NCBI GenBank assembly: GCA_002197995.1
Contig: NGZR01000001.1
Coordinates: 7,006,001 to 7,070,000, forward strand
Direction of reading: 5' to 3'
DNA: 64,000 bases
From: Gaeumannomyces sp. JS-464
Taxonomy: Eukaryota > Ascomycota > Sordariomycetes > Magnaporthales > Magnaporthaceae
Shown here in pieces: positions 20,779 to 34,193 of this stretch (its first letter is position 1; every line of letters starts with the position of its first letter). The notes under the pieces are model-generated. The model did no database searches, was not told the origin of the DNA, and saw nothing but the letters and a program-made list of their open reading frames with translations. Made by a program: the position numbers and the translations under genes.

Positions 20779-23573
20779 TCCAAGCATTGGGCACAGCCTG
20801 GGGTCCGTTGTGGGTACGCTGCGCCTGCGGGAGGCCGATTCAGGGGCTCCAACGGCCGTGACCAGGCCTGTAAAAGGAGGGCTTATTGTTTTATAAACTT
20901 GGCGATGAAGGAAGGGATCCACCATCACATTGATGCTTGCTGCAGTGAGCGGGAGCAGAGACTACGAGGGAGGCGCCAACTGTCGGTTGTCTGACTGGTT
21001 CGGGTGTCATTGTCGGCGCGTTGGTGGAGGCGAAGGCGCGCTCGCTCACTTGCGATGCGGGTCTTAACGTCTCGCTTGTTTTTTTTTGTGATTCACATCC
21101 ATTGTGTTATCCTTTTTCTGTTCCGATCATAGCATCATAACTGCCATCTCATGTTCCCACTCACAACATCTTTACCCCAATCAACAGCCTATTTGTTAGC
21201 TGTGCGAAATGTCTGCCATGCAGATTCGTGTCGCGCTGCAGGGTGGTTCTGTATATGCAGTCAGTTTTTCGCTGCAACGTTGAGATTGCGAAACAAGAAA
21301 TGGGCGTTATCCGGTCTGATGGCAGCCTGCCCGCCCGGCCTTCAGCCGGACGAGGGCGGACGAAAGGCGCGAGGCTCCTCCGGTGTTGAGCCGCAAATTC
21401 CAGGCAGCTGCTCGTTGTTACAGGGGCTGGCTCTGGCCAAGACCAGGCCCTCCCTCCAACCCCCCTCCCGTCGTTGCGAGTCTCCAGTATCACGGCGACT
21501 CGAGCTGCAGAAACCGACCTGCAGGCTGTGTGATGGTGGTGGTCCTACACACACACACACACAAAGCCCGATTGCATGGACGAATCGGTCTGGTCCGAGG
21601 CGAAGTCAGCCCGCCGGTCTTGTCGAGGATGGGCGGTTCGTTGCCCGCCTTTTCTGGGATTTATAACTGTCATAGTCACATATAGTTCGTGCGTGCTCAT
21701 ATGCCGGTTGGAAGGCGGTGGCGGAAAAAAAAAAATCTCCGCGCCCTTCCCCCTTGCTGTACAACGGTGGCGTCCATCATTCGCCTTGCGCATGTGCCGT
21801 TCGTTGCTCTTTATTTTGCATCGCAATTCGAGAACTTGCCCGCTTCCCTACCCCCTCCCTCCTTTCGTTTCGTGGTACACACCATCATCACCATAGGGCG
21901 ACAGAGGAGGCGGCGGGCGTGGGCGGCGTTGACGCACGGGGAAAACAAGGAGGGCGCTGCATGGATCCCTACGTCGTCCGGCCCAGCAACTGCCCGGCAC
22001 GCCCGAGGAGTTTAGTCCGCCCCTCCTTTTGTTTGTCGTTCGCGATGCAAGAAAAAGCTTCACCTTTTTCGTTTGCGCGTGCTGCGTGCTCGGGCGGGGG
22101 CAGCAGGAGGGAAAAAAAAAAGAAAAAGAAAAAAAAAAAGGAGCCGGGAGGAACTTGTGTTGTGGTTGGTGCGCGTTGCTGTGCTTAGAAGACCATGCAC
22201 GGAGCGCCCGGCCAGAGACTGAGAGAGCAAGAAAGCAATGGGGAGCTCAGACCGGCGTGACAGCTCCCCCTTCTCCCTCGTCGGTGCGGACCGCCCGTCG
22301 CCTATTCCAGGCCGCCGACCAACAACCACGACCGTTTGCGCGCAGTATCCGGCCGGCGGCGTTGTTGGTTCGCCTAGGTCTGGGCTATCTCGCCGTCATG
22401 GAAATGGTAACCTTTTCTTTTCCCCCCCGCCGAGAAGCACCCGCATCATCCATCCGTGTGGGGCCGCGGCACGGGTGTGGTGGCGGCTGTGCCGTAGCGG
22501 AGGTAAGGCTGTGGACGTTAGCTTGGTAGAGATCTCAGATAACCAAAAAAAAAAAAAAAAAAATCACCCAAGGCACCAGGGGGAGGCCGACCTGGCTGCC
22601 TGGCACAAGCAGAGCCTCAGGGTAGTAGATTAGCATATGCAAGAAGTCGGCACAGTGAGTGGTGTGTCCCGGTTCAAGGCATCGAGGCAGAAAGATGATG
22701 AGGCGCAAGAGTGTGCGAGACTTTGAGAGTGATTGATTCTCGTATTCTTTTTTTTTTCTGCATTTGTTTGATGAGCCTCGCCAAGAAGGGCGAGTGGAGT
22801 AGGTATATCCAAAATGAATGTCGACGAGAAAAGAAACCAATAACAAAGAAGATGGTGGTGATGATGTGCGATCACCACAGTCGCGTCGATGCCTGCGCAA
22901 GAAAGAACCCTCCCTGGACGCCTGCCTATCACTCCAACCAGTATCCACACACCCCTTCCCAGACTCTCCGCGAGTTGAGTACGCCAAGTTGTCCTCGAGA
23001 AAATGAAAACTCCGATGGTCCTGTGTAAGCCCCAAAGACAGGAAAGAAATCCAAAACAAAGGAAAAAGGTCCCAAGTAAGTCATCAAGGCCGTTATTACA
23101 TGACAACAAGAGAGAAGTATTAGTGAGAGGTTGAGAAAGATGTAAGAAAAGAAACGATTTGACGAAAAATCAGACCCGACCCGCCCATATGCACTTTTTA
23201 GTAACCTCCGAAAAAGAAAAACCGGTGGGATGGCCCGCCTTTCACCGCCGAGCTCCCTGTGAGAACTGTTCGATATTTGCTGCTGTTGCCGCTGTTTCTG
23301 CCCGCTGTTGTAAGGCGACTTTGGTGTCAATCTGCGTTTCCGCTTCGCTCACACCAGGAGGGATATCCAAAGAGTTTCCACTCCGAATACTTCCCCCTCG
23401 ACGCTGTAAGAAAAATTCCAGCAAAGCTTGGAGAGTAGGTATGTGGAAGGAAAGTGTGTGAGGTGAAGCCAGTAGAAACGCCGTGTAGACAGAGAAGAAA
23501 AGAGAATTAGACAATTTGATACAGTTGGCGAAAGTAATGTCGCAAGAAGAGAAAATTATTCGGGGTGCCTCAA
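20779..23573. other. Convergent gene-free region
   Basis: About 2.8 kb between the 3' ends of BBC1 and the Ser-rich gene. No open frame here has domain-like content. It holds several A/T homopolymers, notably A19 at 22545-22563 and a broken A-rich run near 22110-22139. A CA tract lies at about 21548-21562. Confidence 0.55.
22545..22563. repeat. A19 homopolymer
   Basis: An uninterrupted A run in non-coding DNA. Confidence 0.9.
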
Positions 23574-25399
23574 TCAGTAGGCAGCAACGGCATGTCTGTG
23601 CCGCCCGGCGTCGTGCTGCTGGTCCTCGTGCTCGTAGACGGTGTAGCCATAGCCGTCGTCGTGCTTGCCGTACTTTTCTCCGTGTGGAGAATGAGGGGCA
23701 GGCTTGGGGGCTGACGTTGACCCTGCTGAGTTCCTGCGGCCAAAGACCTGGCGCATGAAGGCCTTGGGCCAACAGAGTCGAGGCTCACGACCCGCGATGT
23801 CAGGGGGATGCGGTGCATCTTGGGAGCCTGCCACCTCTCCTTGATGCAGTCGTCGACGAGGGCGATGAGACCCGTGGCCACGATGACGCTGGGCGAGAGT
23901 CGTTTGCGTTAGAATACCGGTTCGTTGTGATGTACAGGTCACGGTCGATCATGTCCGTGATGGCGGCGGTAGAAAGGGATAGAATACTTACTCGGCTACG
24001 TCAGTCATGGCATCAAGTACGCTCTCGTCGTTGATCCACATGTGGCAGGGCGGAACCCAGCCGCCGGCCTCATCGTCGTCGGCTACCTGAATGGGAGAGC
24101 GCGTCTCAGGCACGATGTGGGCAACAACCGAGCTGATGGAGTCGCCCTTCTTCTTGGCGGCGCCACCATCGCGCACCAGGTGGAAGGACACGGCGCCAGT
24201 GTGCTTGTCCGTCGTGCGCCTCCACGAGTACTTGTGGCCCCACCACTCAAAGTCATAGCGCTTCGAGTCGGAGCTCGACTTGCCGCGGCGCTCAATGTCG
24301 ACGCGGGCGTAGTTGCTGAACCGAGCTTGATGATGTTGGTGGGGATGGCGGGGGGCGCGGGCAAGGCTGTCTTCTTGGCGGCGCTGCCCAGAAAGGGGGT
24401 CCGTGGCCGACGACGAGGAGCTCCCGCTCGAGCCAGGCCGTTTGCTGCCGGCCATTGCAGCGGCGGGCTGGTCTGGGCGCGCTTGGATTGGGGGCGAGAC
24501 GAGAAGGTCCTGATGGCGCTGCTCACGGCGCGGGGCAGCGACGGGCGGGCGGCCTCCTGGCGCTTCTCGACAGGCGACGCCGTCGACGAGTAGGTGGAGC
24601 AGCTCGAGTCCGAGGCCGCGGCTTCCCGGTCGTCCTTCTTGGAGGAGGCGGGTGCGGCGGGCGAGGCATACTTGCGCTTCGAGTTGCAGACCTCGCGGCC
24701 CGAGTCGCGGCAGTAGCGGCGCAGAGAGAACTCGCGGCGGGCGAGGTCGTACATGCGCAGGTGGAAGAGCTGAGCGGCGCCCCTGCGGCGGCTTGAGTGG
24801 ACGGGAGTATCGACGCGCAGGTTCATGTTGCCGTCGGACGTGAACTCGTCATGACGAATCGAGAGCCGGTTCATGCTGGGGAAGAGCCTGGCAAACTCGT
24901 TCGGAGTCGTGGGCCTCACATTGGGCTCCACGACCTCGTGGCGGTAGATGGGCAGGGGCGGGATCTCATCGTGGCTGCTGGACCGCTGCGAGTCAACATC
25001 GTCCTCCTCGTCCACCAGGTTGGCCTGGGACGGGCTGGTCGAGGCGTATGTGTCGACCGAGTCGCGGGGGTGCACGCAGGTGCCAGGGGAGAGATCCTCA
25101 TAGTAGTGAGAATCGCTCCACTCCTCCTCGTACGCCGCGGCGGCCGGCTGCGGCTTCCGATGCGGCTGCTGCTGGTGGATCACGGGCTTGGTGGCAGGAC
25201 TGCTTGGTTTGGCGGTCCTGACATGAGAGCCCTGGACAGAATTGGCGATTGTGGTGGCATTGCTGCTGGTGCTCTCATAAGACTCGGTACTCCTGGTGCC
25301 GTGCGAGTCCCGGGTCGAGGTGCTCTTTGAGCTTTTCGAGCTCTTGGTAGAGCTCTTGGTGCTCTTGGTTGAGCTGGGGACCCTTGTTAATGATGGCAT
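23574..25399 (-). CDS. Uncharacterised Ser-rich fungal protein with a conserved Trp-rich core domain
   Basis: I do not recognise the family. The protein (about 574 residues once repaired) starts MPSLTRVPSSTKSTKSS and is extremely Ser/Thr/Lys-rich and probably disordered for 100 residues. A middle part follows (VRPTTPNEFARLFPSMNRL, HLRMYDLARREFSLRRYCRD). The C-terminal core is rich in aromatic and charged residues: RYDFEWWGHKYSWRR, VSFHLVRDG, VVAHIVPETRSP, GGWVPPCHMWI and VATGLIALVDDCIKERWQAP. That beta-rich pattern could belong to a tubby/LURP-one-like fold, which is only a guess. The intron at 23889-23991 has a GTAAGT donor and a CTAAC branch. Two missing bases (about 24320 and 23766) break the frame, and adding two bases restores whole codons. 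A TATATAAG box lies 120 nt upstream of the start. Confidence 0.75.
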
Positions 25400-25520
25400 T
25401 GTGTAGGTGGTTGTGAGGCGTGTGAGGGTGGTTGAGGTGTTGGGGAAGGAAGGAAGATTGCTGGTCGCTTAGGGACGGCAGCCGGAGAGGCGGGATGATG
25501 ATGGACAGAGAGATGGCGAG

Positions 25521-25528
25521 CTTATATA
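25521..25528 (-). promoter_or_regulatory. TATA box of the Ser-rich gene
   Basis: On the minus strand this reads TATATAAG, a near-perfect TATA box about 120 nt before the ATG at 25399. It suggests a strongly inducible promoter; the inducibility is inferred. Confidence 0.6.
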
Positions 25529-27788
25529 TCCCGACGCGAGGAGCGTGGCACGTCCCGGATGGGGAGCGGTTCGAGGACGCAAGCCAGGTCAGGAGGGTGA
25601 GGTTAGGCGCCGACAAGGCAAACCCAAGGATTGGCCCTCGAGGACGGCCGGCTGGGGACGACGAGATGCCGTCTAGCAGGGGTGGATGACAACGAAGTGT
25701 GTTGGGCTCGATCGGGACCTGTGACGCAAACGTCAGGGCCCGCGGCAGAAGCACGGGGAAATGTCGACGTGGGCGGCTGCAAGTGGGATAGGACGCATAG
25801 GCTGTCAGGCAGCGTCTCGGAGAATGGGGATGCAGGCGTGGTTGGACGGGAGAGGGACGGAGGAAAGAGGCACGTAGGGACGTTATAGATAACAGAAAGA
25901 AGCCTCGCTTGTCACGATACAGATACAGGGTGCAGATTTACAGACTGGAAGGTGGAGAAGAAGGAGGAGGAAGAAGCCGGGAGGATTCGCAGTGAAGTAC
26001 ATAACGGCCAGTCACGGCGGGCCAGCAGTTGGGTGACATCCATGAACATCCATGGTGTGTGGGGTATCACGCCGCCGCCCCAGGGGCATGCCTAGGCAGG
26101 CGGGCATCCATCCCCTGTCAAAGGTCGAGGGGCCCACCGAGGTTGCGCTCCATGGGGCGCCTCCACATGTGCCAGAGCTTTCCATCTTTGTCTTTGCAAG
26201 CAGTGCTGCTGCCCGCGGGACCTTGCGGGATGGAGGACAGCGCTGGGAGTGTGGGCAAAGTGGGAGGCGCCTTGGGGATGGGAACAGCATAGCATGGGGG
26301 AGGGAGTGAGGGAGGGCGGCGGGCGACAAAGGCTGGCCAACGTGGTGGCAGCGGGAGCGTGAGGTTGGGAGAATTGGCAGTGGGTGTCGTCGTGTGTGCG
26401 GAGTGCTGTCCGCGAATCCGCGCTGTTGAGCAGGTGTGGCTCTATCGAGGGTTGCGAGGCTCGTCTGAGCGAATGGGAGACGGGAGAGGAGACGCAGGAA
26501 GGGATGGTGACTTTGCTAGCGGGCAGGCCAGCGCGCTGCGGCGAAGTCACAGGTTCACCAGCCATCGTGTCACTGTGCAGCTTCTGCTCGCAAAGCGACA
26601 GCAGGACCCGACGGGCGGGCCAAGGAACAATAAGCATGCATCCTACTGGCCCACCTTGACTCTTTGTCGGCGGGCAAGCCCCACCCCAGGCAGATCCTAG
26701 ACCCCAGCAGGAGCCAGTCCCGCAGCGCCGCGGTTGCGCCTTCGAGATCTTCAACCGCCCGCGCCCTCGGAATTTTTGGGTTCAGTGGTTCGTTTTCAGC
26801 CAGACGAGACTTGACCGCGAGCCACGGCCGCCCAATCGGTTCGTGGGGGGCAAAAGATGTGCGCAATGCGATGCGCGCGCAAATTTTCTTTCTTTTGCCC
26901 GCCGGGATCTCCTCTCGTCGTGTGGTTTCGCAAGAATAGCCGATCAACCCGCGCTCTGCCAAGGGGAGACGCCGTTTCGCTGCTGCGCGTGGTCACCAGA
27001 TGGTTCTGGAGCGGCCGATCACTGCTGAGGGTTTTTTTTTTTGGTTGCCATTGAGTTATTCTCAACCGGAGGCTGCTGCAGCCGTCTGGTCCTTGTTTGT
27101 GGTGTTTTCTGGCGCACGAGGTGGCCTGTGCCAATTGAGCCTGCCTGCTAAATGTGCTGCGGGTGGTGCGCCCAGGGCCGTCAACAGGCCACAGCAGCTG
27201 CAAGTAACACCACTGCGGCCCAGTGCTCAATCCCGCCGCCCGCCGCCGCTGCCGCGCACACACGAGCCCCAGCTGGAGAGGATGTCAAGGCATGGCGCGC
27301 CAATAATGCACAGGCGGGGCTCGGGTCATGGATTATGTGATCATCCAGGCGATTCCCCAGCGTTTTTGCTTCCATTTGATGCGGTTGGTGGGACTTGTAT
27401 GATGTGGCAGCTGGCGACTTTTGTCATACCACAGCACGATTTGAGCACATGCTGCTGTCCGTGTCTGGCCTCTGGCCTGCAACTCACGCATCTGCACCGC
27501 CCTCGCCGAGCACCAAATTTGGACTCAACTTCCGGGGGCTCATGTCGTTGAGTGGGATCAAAGCTGCCGACGCCTCGCTTGTTGCTGCGCCTAAACCCGC
27601 GCAACGCAGCGCCGTAGTCTCCAGTGATTTGGTAGCAGTCCGGGCAGGCGTCTTCTGGGGGGTGGCACGCGTCATGCAAATACGAACGAATGCTCAATTG
27701 CTCTTTTCTCCGCTCTGGAGTCTGCCTAGGAGTCAGTCCGCAGGCTGTTTCCAAATCAAGCCAAGCCGCCCCGGCCCCGAACGCCTCA

Positions 27789-27807
27789 TTTTTTTTTTTT
27801 TTTTTTT
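27789..27807. repeat. T19 homopolymer
   Basis: An uninterrupted T run inside the long gene-free stretch. Confidence 0.9.
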
Positions 27808-30800
27808 CCCGCCAGGCCCTCGGAGCTTTGGTTGCCCAACCCGTCGCAGAGGCAGCCAGCCAGCTCCGGGGCCGGCGGCGAGTCGCTGCTGGCACGCCTG
27901 GCAAACTGGCCAACGAGGCGGTCACGGGGCTTTCCTGGGTATCAGCCACTCTCCCCCTTGGGTGCGAATGCCTTGGTGCGTCGGAATCGTCCAATCCGCG
28001 GCCTTAATCATGGCGCGGCACTCTTCCAACAGGTCCCCGGCGACAGGCCTTGCCTCCGAAAAGCGGATAGGTACCTGACCGACCCGTGGAGCTGGCTCCC
28101 TTCCGAGGGTCACTTGCCTGGGGGGCTATTCTCGTGGGCGGGGGTTGACGTGGCAGATGGCGGGCAGCTCAGTTTGATTCTTTATTTAACCTCATGTTCT
28201 GGCGGTATGAGTGAGAGGCCCACCGAACCGGGCTTAGCTCCTGGACCTCGTCCTCGCGCCCAGCAAGGGCTTCGCGGCAGGCAGGATGAAAGGCGGGCTG
28301 CTCGGGAGGATCATTGCACCTGGCGTTGATCCAACGGCCAAGCCGAGGGATTGCTGCCCGACCTGGGCAGCCCACGGTGTCGACGTCCTTCCCAGCCCCG
28401 TCACGGAAAGCTCCCCACGGCGACGACGCCGAGACGAGAAAGCCGTTGTCAAGCAGGGCCCCCGTTCCGTTCCTGGCAATCCCGAGACATGGCGAGAGCT
28501 GCAGCTCCCCGATTCCGGATTGGCGCACGCACTCTCTGCTGGCCCCATTCTGGCTCCCACGCTGGCTTCCCCTCTCGCTCGTCCTCCCCTCCTCCGCTCC
28601 TCCGACCCTGGCTGGATCGGGCTTTCATCTTGCTCATCGACCGACCGCCATTTTCGCTTTTGCGATTACTGACGTCGTCGAGCTCGCCAAGCCAACCGAA
28701 ATCAAGCGTTGATCGCGGTGGAATCCTTGGAGCAAACAAAGTCCCAACCTCGCACACAGCCACGGTGTGTGAGAGATCCGGCATTTTAACCGTAAACATT
28801 GTGCGTCGTTTGTACTACTCACCCTCTCACCCTGCGTGATGGGCCGTCAGGGACGCCATGGGAACACCATGGCTACATCAGCAAAGGGCCACAGCGCGGG
28901 GGATGTGGTGGTGGCGGCCGGGCGAGAACGATAGGGCTGGGCTGGGTTTGCGTCGCTCAACGCTGTATCCCCATGCACCTCCACACGCCGCATCCGCTTC
29001 GGCATACAGAGCACACATGTCGGACAAGACTCTCCACTGCAACTACTCAAAGGAACCGCACACAAGCTGCCGTGGTTGACGGAGGGGGACCCGCACTACC
29101 AAAGCTACCGGTGCATGGGTGACATGCGCACCGTCCCCCTATATCACGGCGATATACTGAGCAGCCGACCTAGGTATCTCTCCCTCCCGCGCCTGAACCC
29201 CTTCGAACAACGTGGGCAGCGCTGTTGCGCAATGCAGGCTCTCAACATGCACGCCAGGTTGGGGCCAGTCATCCCGTTTATCGGACGCACCCAAGGGGTG
29301 CGCACTCTGCACCGTTGGCAAGCCCTGATTGGCACACGACTGTTGGCGACGTCCACTGACTGGCCTGCCCGCACCCATTTGGTTCCACGCCCCTCCGACA
29401 AACGATCACACGCCTTCTTCCATGCGCGTTCTTTCGGCTGCGAATTCCTTTGTCCCCCCCTGTCTTTCTCCTCTGACATTTCTTCCATTCGGTTTCCTTT
29501 TGTCAACTCTCAGAATGGGGCTGTCTTGGTGCGATGGGTCGTGATTGGCTGTCGACGTTTTGAGCCGCGCTGCCGCGCAAAAATAGGGGAAGGGGAAGCC
29601 TGAGCCTGCCTGGTGACGGCGACCTCGTAACCATCCATCATCTCTCAATCGCTGGACGGACGCGGAGATGCTGAGGAAGCCCTCTGTGCACTTCTCCGGC
29701 CTCCTCCCAATGCGCCTGGTTTCTGTGCTCCCTGCTAGCGTCTGTGGGCAAGGCATATGCACGGCTGGTATTCACGAGACCTGGCAGCTTGGAAGCGAGG
29801 TATGACAATGCTCTGCTGGGGCGAACCACAGCCCGGATGTTCCGGCAGGAGAGATCACGGGTGGAAAAAGGCAACCAGATCGGCCCCCTTCCCGACGCAA
29901 TCTGTGATACCAGCGACATGTTTACACGACATGGCAGACATATGTACCCACGCGCATTGACCTCAGTAGTAGCACCAGTTCGTGAAGAGACCAAGGAAGA
30001 AGCAAGTCTCACACGGCCCTGCAAGCCACCCTTCCCGTCCCGCACCTCCTGGTTCGCTGGACGACAGCTGCTGTGCTTCCTCGTCTCCATAGTGCCCTTT
30101 CCTCCCATTGCTTCCCCGTCAGGTCACAAGACACTGGACATAGTCCCCCACGCAGCAGCGGAGTCGCTCAACTGTTTCCCATTCTGTGCGGTAACACTAA
30201 GCTACCTAATGCACTGAGCCCCAAAGTCTCGCGGTTCACTGCCTGCAGGTCTCGATCCCCGGGGCCAGCCCTCCAGGAGCTAGGGGCTGGGACAACGATG
30301 CGACAAGGCCTTTCCTTATTGCCTGAGGCTCTGAGTGGCCCGATTGGCTTTTTCCATTTGCCCGTCTACATACCTGTATTACATGACACTCTGTGGAAGT
30401 CATTTCGAGAGCCCAATTATCGTCACACATCCCCTCCCCTGCCACGCTCGGCAGGACAAGGCCATGGATGGAGCGGCTCTCGGTACAACAATGCACCGCC
30501 AACCACTCTCCTCTGCTCTACCACTGGGTATTGGCATTACTGTGTCTTTTTGGGCAGCAAACCTGCATCAAGAGCTCTCCATGACCACGAGCCCGAGCCG
30601 AGCCCGTGATTGTTCATGTGAAGCCGGCAGAGACCCTCGAAAAATGGGTAGAACGGATACTGCTTCTCCGGCGAACCTGCTGTGGCCATGATCCTCACGG
30701 TCGTGATGCCCACTGAGTCAACCTCCTTCATCCATGTGCCTGCTCAAACCTTTCCTCCTCGGCCTCGTTCACGATTCCTTCAGCCAGAGCTTTCTGCTGC

Positions 30801-31955
30801 TACCATGAGCCAACAAACAGGGCGATATGCCACGGGTCACCGGGACTAAACCCGTTCGGCAGCGGGGCAAGCCTCACGCGGTGCCACTATCTGCATGCCA
30901 CTCACTAAACTCACCGGCCTCACTGTTATTGCCTTGTCTCCCTCGAACTCTCCCCCTTTCCTCCATGTCCGCTGCCAGCACATCCGGTGTGGAATAGACG
31001 CCGACACCGACATTGCCGGAAGAAGCGCATACTTTGCAGAAAGATGTTGTTTGTGCTGTTATTGTGCCTAGGATCCCTTCACACACACAAGATCGCCGCC
31101 GGCCAATCTATGCCTGCCGGCCCGGCCTCTCCATTGCCACGCGTTGCTGCCCCACGAGCCTCGCTGTGCGACTCTGATTGAAGGACGAGGCGCCCTTTCC
31201 CATCCGATAGATGAAAGGGGTCATGGGCTTGGCTAACATTGGGGCCATCCACAGGAGACCTAGCCGGCGCAAATCAACGTCGGGGCCGCTCGTCCGCCAG
31301 GTGCGGTGCCTGTGCTGGTTGGGGCACTGACGAGGACAGTGCTGGCCTCTCAAGGTCGCAGTGCGTCTATCCCCATCTATCCACAGCAACACCAAACCCG
31401 CTCGGGGCATCCGGCCGACGTGTCGCCCGGAGATATGCGGGACGCCTGTAATGGAGCTCCCCCCGTCGCTCCCGCGGCGGGCCCATCTCGGGGGGAGCCA
31501 GATAACGGGACCCAAGACTGGGCGGAAGCGAGGCGATCGTAAAAACCCGGGATCGATCAGCGTCAGTCCCACCGGCCTGTTTTTGGGGCCGGTTCCGTCT
31601 TGGAAAGGGTTGTTCCGCTGGTTGCCCAACGGCCCACGTAGCTCTCTGTGCGCTGGTAGAGACCAGACACAAGAATCGATCGCACAGCGCAAAGAAAGAA
31701 AGAAAAATAACATTGAGAAACCTGGAAACTAGGAATGGACAACTCACCCAACTACGTCATGGGGAACGAAAAGATTTTTTTCTTGCGTCAAGCCCAATTC
31801 CACAAACAGTGAAGAAGGAATTCGCTTCGCCAGTTCGCGAAGCACACAAAAGGGGCAAGCAGGTACATGTCGAGGTGAGCTGGCTCGGCCGGGGGAACGT
31901 GGACAGCTAATTGTGCTTCCCATTGTTTTGCGCGCCAACACATGGCGTCAGCAAA

Positions 31956-31974
31956 AGAGAGAGAGAGAGAGAGA
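31956..31974. repeat. GA dinucleotide microsatellite
   Basis: About nine GA units in a row in non-coding DNA. Confidence 0.85.
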
Positions 31975-32710
31975 TGGGACGATCCTTCCTTCAGCCCCTG
32001 AGACTCCTTTCCACTCTTGGGGGGATCTGCCAGTCTCGACATGGCCTAGCGGAACGGACACGAAGCATGTGCAGTAGTAGCTGGGCATGACGAGAGCGAG
32101 GAAGAGAGGGAGGGAGGGACAGCCCACGGTCTCGGCAAGGGAGATCGGCTGGCTGGCTTGGAAGCCGCGGAAGACGGAAGCAGAAGGCGTTGGGCATACC
32201 TACCTTACTTTTAGGGTGGACTTTTTTTTCTTTGCAACAGCTGGTTCCATACACGTCCTCTCTCCCCCACCCAAGCCGTTGCGGAAAAGGGAAGAGGCTG
32301 GTGGGGGTGGTGTGCTGTGAGACAAGAAGAAACAGCAAAAAAATAGGGGGCCATTGACCAGCCAGAGTGTCATGCTGCTCGCCTCGTCCGCGATGGAACC
32401 ATTCACGTCTCGAGCGCAATCAATGTCGAAGCATGTCCCATTGAGTCCACGTCGAGAGGAGGAGAAAAAAAAAACACGCCCGATGGAACGTTTGCTCCTC
32501 GCTGCTTCCCCCATGTGGGTGGCATGTACCTCTATTGGGCGGGCAGATACCACCTAAGCTCCAAGCTAGCAGTCGATACGGGGAGGGGTACATGTAGGTA
32601 GGTGGTGAGAGCGAGGTTGTGACAACACGCTGGACGAACGGAGCACAGGTCTCCCAAGCAAAAATAAATGCTAATGCGCTCGCATCGTGATTGGGTCCGT
32701 GGTGGGACGG

Positions 32711-32712
32711 TT

Positions 32713-32744
<32 letters not shown>

Positions 32745-32750
32745 TTTTTT
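32711..32750. repeat. T14-C-T25 homopolymer tract
   Basis: Forty bases that are all T except one C at 32725, the longest homopolymer tract in the window. Confidence 0.95.
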
Positions 32751-34193
32751 CGTTTCCCTTACAAAGTAACCCGCATGGATGGTTGCTGCATTGCATCGGA
32801 GGCGCCGTTTCCATTGGACAGGAGGGAAGCATCGCAGGCAATAATCAACGGTAGCAGCGGGCAGTTTCGTCGTTGTTTCGCTCGGCTGTCGGCGTCGGCC
32901 TTTTCTTTTTTTTCTCGATGCGAGCCCGCCCGCCTGGGCTTCTCTAGATGTAGTCAAACATGAAAGTCGCACCACACACACACACCATTTAATAATCAAG
33001 GCCGAAAAAAAAGCCGTTATCCTCCCACCCAACCCTCCTCCACGCGGCACGGGATGAATGAGCTGATGGACGGTGGGTGGATGGATGGGGTGGGCCTGGC
33101 CAGAATATGGGGGAATCGAGGAGGAGGGTGTAAGCACCCAGAAAACCCCTCCAATCAATGCCGCTCCTGCCCTCCCCACGTCTCCTTTATTGCCGCTTTT
33201 GCTTCGCTCTGCAGAGGAGAAAATGTCGGGGGTGATGGGAATGAGTTGGTGGATGGGGATTGGCGGCTGACGGTGGTGGTGGGCTGTTGTTGAGACGGTT
33301 TTGCCGCCTTGGGGAAGAGGAGAGACGAGGCGGTACCAACCAACTATCTTCATCCTTTTCTATCCGAGCCATCTGAGGGGTAGGCCGCCATCAGCCCACA
33401 CAAACGAGATGGCATCGCATACCAAGTTCGGCACCAACCCCAAACAAAATGCCTGGGAGGAAGCTTCAAACCCCGACGGCGTGTTGTTCCATCTCGATCC
33501 ATCTCGACTTGGACTCGAGCTGCAGTCATCATGCCACGACATATCGACCAAGGGTGGAAGGGAGCTGAACAAGGTGAGAGTGAAAAACATCTAGTTTAGA
33601 TCGACGCGCGGCATTTTCGACAGGCCGCTGTGCTCTCGTCATATAATAGTCCCGCATAGTTGCAACACGAACACGCGATAAAATCTCTCGGCAAATATTA
33701 TCTCGTGCTGGCGTGGGGGTTTACGTTCCAGTTCGTTCAACGTAAAGGTGGCACGATTTTGCGATAGCATCAAAGTACATACCCTCCCGTTCCCTTTGTT
33801 GATTCCGAGGCGAGGGTGCATGGGATCACTCGAGCAACACCCTTCTTTTTGTTCTCACCACCTTGTGGCTGCTTAGTCCACTTCATTCGTAACAAACATT
33901 TCCGAATAGTCTATGTAAAATATGTACCTCCGCTTCCTGTGCTCCTCCCTGTCATCCATGGCATGATCCGCCCCGGAATTGCTGTCGTAGAAGATAAAAC
34001 AAAGCGAAGCCGCTTGCTCTAGCAAATTAAAGCCATTACGAAAGGCTGGAATAAACATGACAACCACCGCAACGCCGACTTAGCGCCCTTTTCTACTCTA
34101 GGTTAGGGCCCGTTGCCCGAAATCATGCCTGTGACAAAGACAAAATGATTTTACAGCTGTAATCTCGCGAGAACCAGCAAAAAGTGCAGCAGC

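Larger units (their letters stand above)
25529..34193. other. 8.7-kb stretch without recognisable genes
   Basis: This lies between the promoter of the Ser-rich gene and the FAS2 stop codon. I checked the open frames on both strands. None has conserved motifs, coherent exon-intron structure or protein-like composition; the longest reach only about 270 codons and carry low-complexity or random sequence. It contains many simple tracts (T19 at 27789-27807, T14-C-T25 at 32711-32750, a GA repeat at 31956-31974). It could be an unusually long regulatory region, a non-coding RNA locus or decayed DNA. Sequence alone does not decide. Confidence 0.5.

Noticed and set aside
32532..33353. 273-codon minus-strand frame in the long gene-free stretch
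   Set aside because: It is kept open by poly-Lys from the long T tract and otherwise has random composition.
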